Assembly (NCBI GenBank): GCA_009711785.1
Contig: VENA01000072.1
Coordinates: forward strand, 1-56,490
DNA: 56,490 bases
Direction: 5' to 3'
Source: Bacillota bacterium
GTDB taxonomy: Bacteria > Bacillota > Clostridia > Tissierellales > MES13
Position 1 is the first letter of the stretch. Each line of letters starts with the position of its first letter. Below, in pieces: positions 55,080-56,490 of this stretch. Position numbers and translations under genes: made by a program. The notes beneath the pieces were generated by a model, which saw only the letters and a list, made by a program, of their open reading frames with translations, was not told the origin of the DNA and ran no database searches.

Positions 55080-55293
55080 GTAGGTACGCAAAAAAACACT
55101 TAGCTAAAAGCACTTTTACACAATAATAGAGTAGACTTTGTTCTTCAACTAATATAGTAAAAAGGGCATAGGTATCCCGTAAACATTGATACCTTATATT
55201 CCGAAATGAAAAATTAAACCTCTTTACTATATTAAATTTTTATTATTGAAGAACAACTCCACTCATAAAAGTACCTCTCTTATTTTAGTTTAT
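55080..55293 (-). promoter_or_regulatory. Leader RNA with mutually exclusive hairpins (ribosome-mediated attenuator)
   Basis: The leader folds into a long hairpin. GAGTGGA (55264-55258) pairs with TCTACTC (55135-55129), and TTGTTCTTCAA (55256-55246) pairs with TTGAAGAACAA (55148-55138). Inside are AATATAGTAAA/TTTACTATATT (55233-55223 with 55161-55151) and AGGTATC/GATACCT. The 3' strand AAAGTCTAC (55139-55131) can instead pair 9 bp with GTGGACTTT (55077-55069) in the terminator. A ribosome stalled on the leader ORF would open the first pairing and allow the second. Confidence 0.75.
55243..55266 (-). CDS. Leader peptide MSGVVLQ of the MutS2-like operon
   Basis: Seven codons (MSGVVLQ) then TAA. 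The ATG lies 7 nt after AGAGAGG, a good ribosome site. The codons themselves form the 5' strand of the anti-antiterminator stem. Such short ORFs sense ribosome stalling in attenuators of antibiotic resistance genes. It is too short to be found by length-based gene calling. Confidence 0.7.
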   Translation of the reverse strand: MSGVVLQ

Positions 55294-55299
55294 ATCATA

Positions 55300-55328
55300 A
55301 TAATAATATAATATTATAAAAAAGTCAA
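55300..55328 (-). promoter_or_regulatory. Promoter of the MutS2-like operon leader
   Basis: TTGACT (55328-55323) and TATTAT (55305-55300) with a 17-bp spacer give a start near 55293, about 270 nt before the gene. Confidence 0.7.
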
Positions 55329-55339
55329 TCTTTTTCTCT

Positions 55340-55367
55340 TTGATTAAATATATTAATCTTATATAAT
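55340..55367 (+). promoter_or_regulatory. Promoter of the RNase H-like gene
   Basis: TTGATT (55340-55345) and TATAAT (55362-55367) with a 16-bp spacer, directed away from the MutS2-like operon. Confidence 0.7.
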
Positions 55368-55397
55368 GTAATATATGATGATGAAAGGAGTATTAAA

Positions 55398-56399
55398 ATG
55401 GACATAACTCATAACACAATAAATGAAAACATTTATATGCCCTCTTCCCTTGAAACAATATTAAATAATAAGAAAGTATGTTTTTTTGATATAGAAACTA
55501 CTGGTTTTAGCAGAAAAAGTTCTAAGATTATTTTAATCGGTTTATTATATTTTACCGATGAAAAAATACATATAAAACAATATTTTGCTGATAACCTAAC
55601 TGAAGAAAAGAATATCCTTAAATTATTTATACAAGATTTTAAAAAGTTTGATATTTATATTTCCTATAATGGAGAAACCTTTGATATACCTTTTATTAAT
55701 AAAAGATTATCTCATCACAATATCAATTATACAATCTATAAAAATAAAAGTATGGATCTATTAAAAACAGTTAGAAATAATAAACACATTTTAAACTTTA
55801 ATAACTACAAATTAAAAACTGTAGAAAAAAGTCTTGGGATATATAGAGAAGATAAGATAACAGGAAAAGAAAGCATTAAACTATATTTTGAATATCTTAA
55901 AAAGAAAAATTATAATTACAAAAAAATTATTTTAAAACACAATTATGAAGATATATACTATCTGCCAAAAATTTTAAAAGTATATGATAAAATTCAAGAA
56001 TATTACACTCATGAATTAGATTTATATTTATACAATGATAAACATACTGTAAATATTACATTAGATAACATATCTATGAATAAGAATTTATTAAATATAA
56101 CCGGAAAAACTACATCTACTGATTTACCAAAACAAGTATATTATGATCAAAACTTTTCTTTACAGTGGTTAACACATAATGGCGAGTTAAATATAGAGAT
56201 AGAAATAACTAAAGGAGAACTTTCTAATGGCAATAGTTGTTATTATATAAATAAAAATGAATTTTGCTTTACAAATGATTTAAATGACTTATCAGCATAC
56301 AATTTACCTGAAAATATTATATTAATACAAGAAAATAATCAAATTCTAATTAATAATATAAAAAATATTTTAACAGAAATTTTTAAAAAGGTAATTTAA
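55398..56399 (+). CDS. RNase H-like exonuclease domain protein (YprB-like)
   Basis: 333 residues. The DEDD exonuclease residues are visible in CFFDIETTGFS (about 28-38), YISYNGETFDIPFI (about 88-101) and HNYEDIYYLPKIL (about 180-192), as in the ribonuclease H-like domain of YprB. The C-terminal 130 residues are beta-rich and of unknown role. It would degrade DNA or RNA with two metal ions. AAAGGAG precedes the ATG. A terminator and a convergent tRNA gene follow. Confidence 0.85.
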   Translation: MDITHNTINENIYMPSSLETILNNKKVCFFDIETTGFSRKSSKIILIGLLYFTDEKIHIKQYFADNLTEEKNILKLFIQDFKKFDIYISYNGETFDIPFINKRLSHHNINYTIYKNKSMDLLKTVRNNKHILNFNNYKLKTVEKSLGIYREDKITGKESIKLYFEYLKKKNYNYKKIILKHNYEDIYYLPKILKVYDKIQEYYTHELDLYLYNDKHTVNITLDNISMNKNLLNITGKTTSTDLPKQVYYDQNFSLQWLTHNGELNIEIEITKGELSNGNSCYYINKNEFCFTNDLNDLSAYNLPENIILIQENNQILINNIKNILTEIFKKVI

Positions 56400-56405
56400 T
56401 ATATT

Positions 56406-56435
56406 AAAAAAGGATCCTTAATTAGGATCCTTTTT
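56406..56435. terminator. Bidirectional terminator between the RNase H-like gene and tRNA-Phe
   Basis: A perfect stem AAAAAGGATCC/GGATCCTTTTT with a TTAATTA loop and T run on both sides. Confidence 0.92.
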
Positions 56436-56436
56436 G

Positions 56437-56490
56437 TGGTGCCCAGAGGCGGAATCGAACCACCGACACGGGGATTTTCAGTCCCCTGCT
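56437..56490 (-). tRNA. tRNA-Phe (GAA), partial
   Basis: On the minus strand the 3' end is complete: encoded CCA, acceptor strand TCTGGGC, T-arm GGTGG-TTCGATT-CCGCC, and the anticodon arm GGGGA-CTGAAAA-TCCCC with anticodon GAA. The D-arm and 5' acceptor lie beyond the right edge. Confidence 0.93.

Noticed and set aside
55080..55293. The leader of the MutS2-like gene as 6S RNA
   Set aside because: The length and long hairpin are similar. But there is no large open central bubble on both strands, and the uORF with a ribosome site and the terminator complementarity are better explained by attenuation.

Overview
The window is AT-rich chromosomal DNA of a low-GC Gram-positive anaerobe, most likely a spore-forming member of the Clostridia/Tissierellia. 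The evidence is an H-type small acid-soluble spore protein, an HD-GYP protein, a radical SAM enzyme, the CoA-dehydratase-activase gene set of strict anaerobes, an SLH-domain surface protein, strong AGGAGG ribosome sites, and many TTG or GTG starts. No prophage, complete insertion sequence or CRISPR array was seen. The mobile or decayed pieces are a partial group II intron at the left edge and a decayed aldehyde dehydrogenase gene.

Layout. 1-1808: 5' end of a group II intron placed directly after a terminator, a TM1586-type nitroreductase, and the aldehyde dehydrogenase pseudogene. 1895-7352: carAB under a promoter, PyrR-type site and attenuator, then speH and a NifU-like protein. 7631-12171: DUF4363/DUF421 membrane pair, a cysteine desulfurase-like enzyme with a DsrE-like partner, an HD-GYP protein and sspH. 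12325-24739: FAD dehydrogenase, NhaC antiporter, CAP-domain secreted protein, a YhaN/YhaO-like SMC ATPase-nuclease pair, a PQQ-type beta-propeller protein, DegV, and a 2-hydroxyacid dehydrogenase. 24971-33049: beta-phosphoglucomutase, EamA and SNF transporters, a radical SAM gene beside a TetR regulator with matching operators, and thiI-nifS. 33403-38252: proC, a candidate C-rich small RNA, a possible 46-residue protein, asparaginase, and a divergent pair of unknown proteins. 38294-48710: COG3044 ATPase, two Gate-domain membrane proteins, three overlapping CoA-activase genes, a nucleoid-associated protein with a helical partner, glnA, and a NUDIX hydrolase. 48728-56490: SLH protein, a three-gene operon headed by a Smr-less MutS2-like ATPase, an RNase H-like exonuclease, and a partial tRNA-Phe.

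The most notable element is the leader of the MutS2-like operon (55053-55328). A promoter is followed by a 7-codon ORF with a good ribosome site. The start of that ORF is one strand of a long hairpin. The other strand of the hairpin can instead pair with the 5' arm of a strong terminator placed just before the gene. This is the architecture of ribosome-mediated transcription attenuation, as known for antibiotic-responsive resistance genes. Here it would control a MutS2 paralogue that keeps the ATPase and a KOW-like region but lacks the Smr domain, together with an Eco57I-like methyltransferase and an unknown 187-residue protein. Since B. subtilis MutS2 acts on collided ribosomes, I infer an operon induced by translation stress. 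This is an inference from sequence only.
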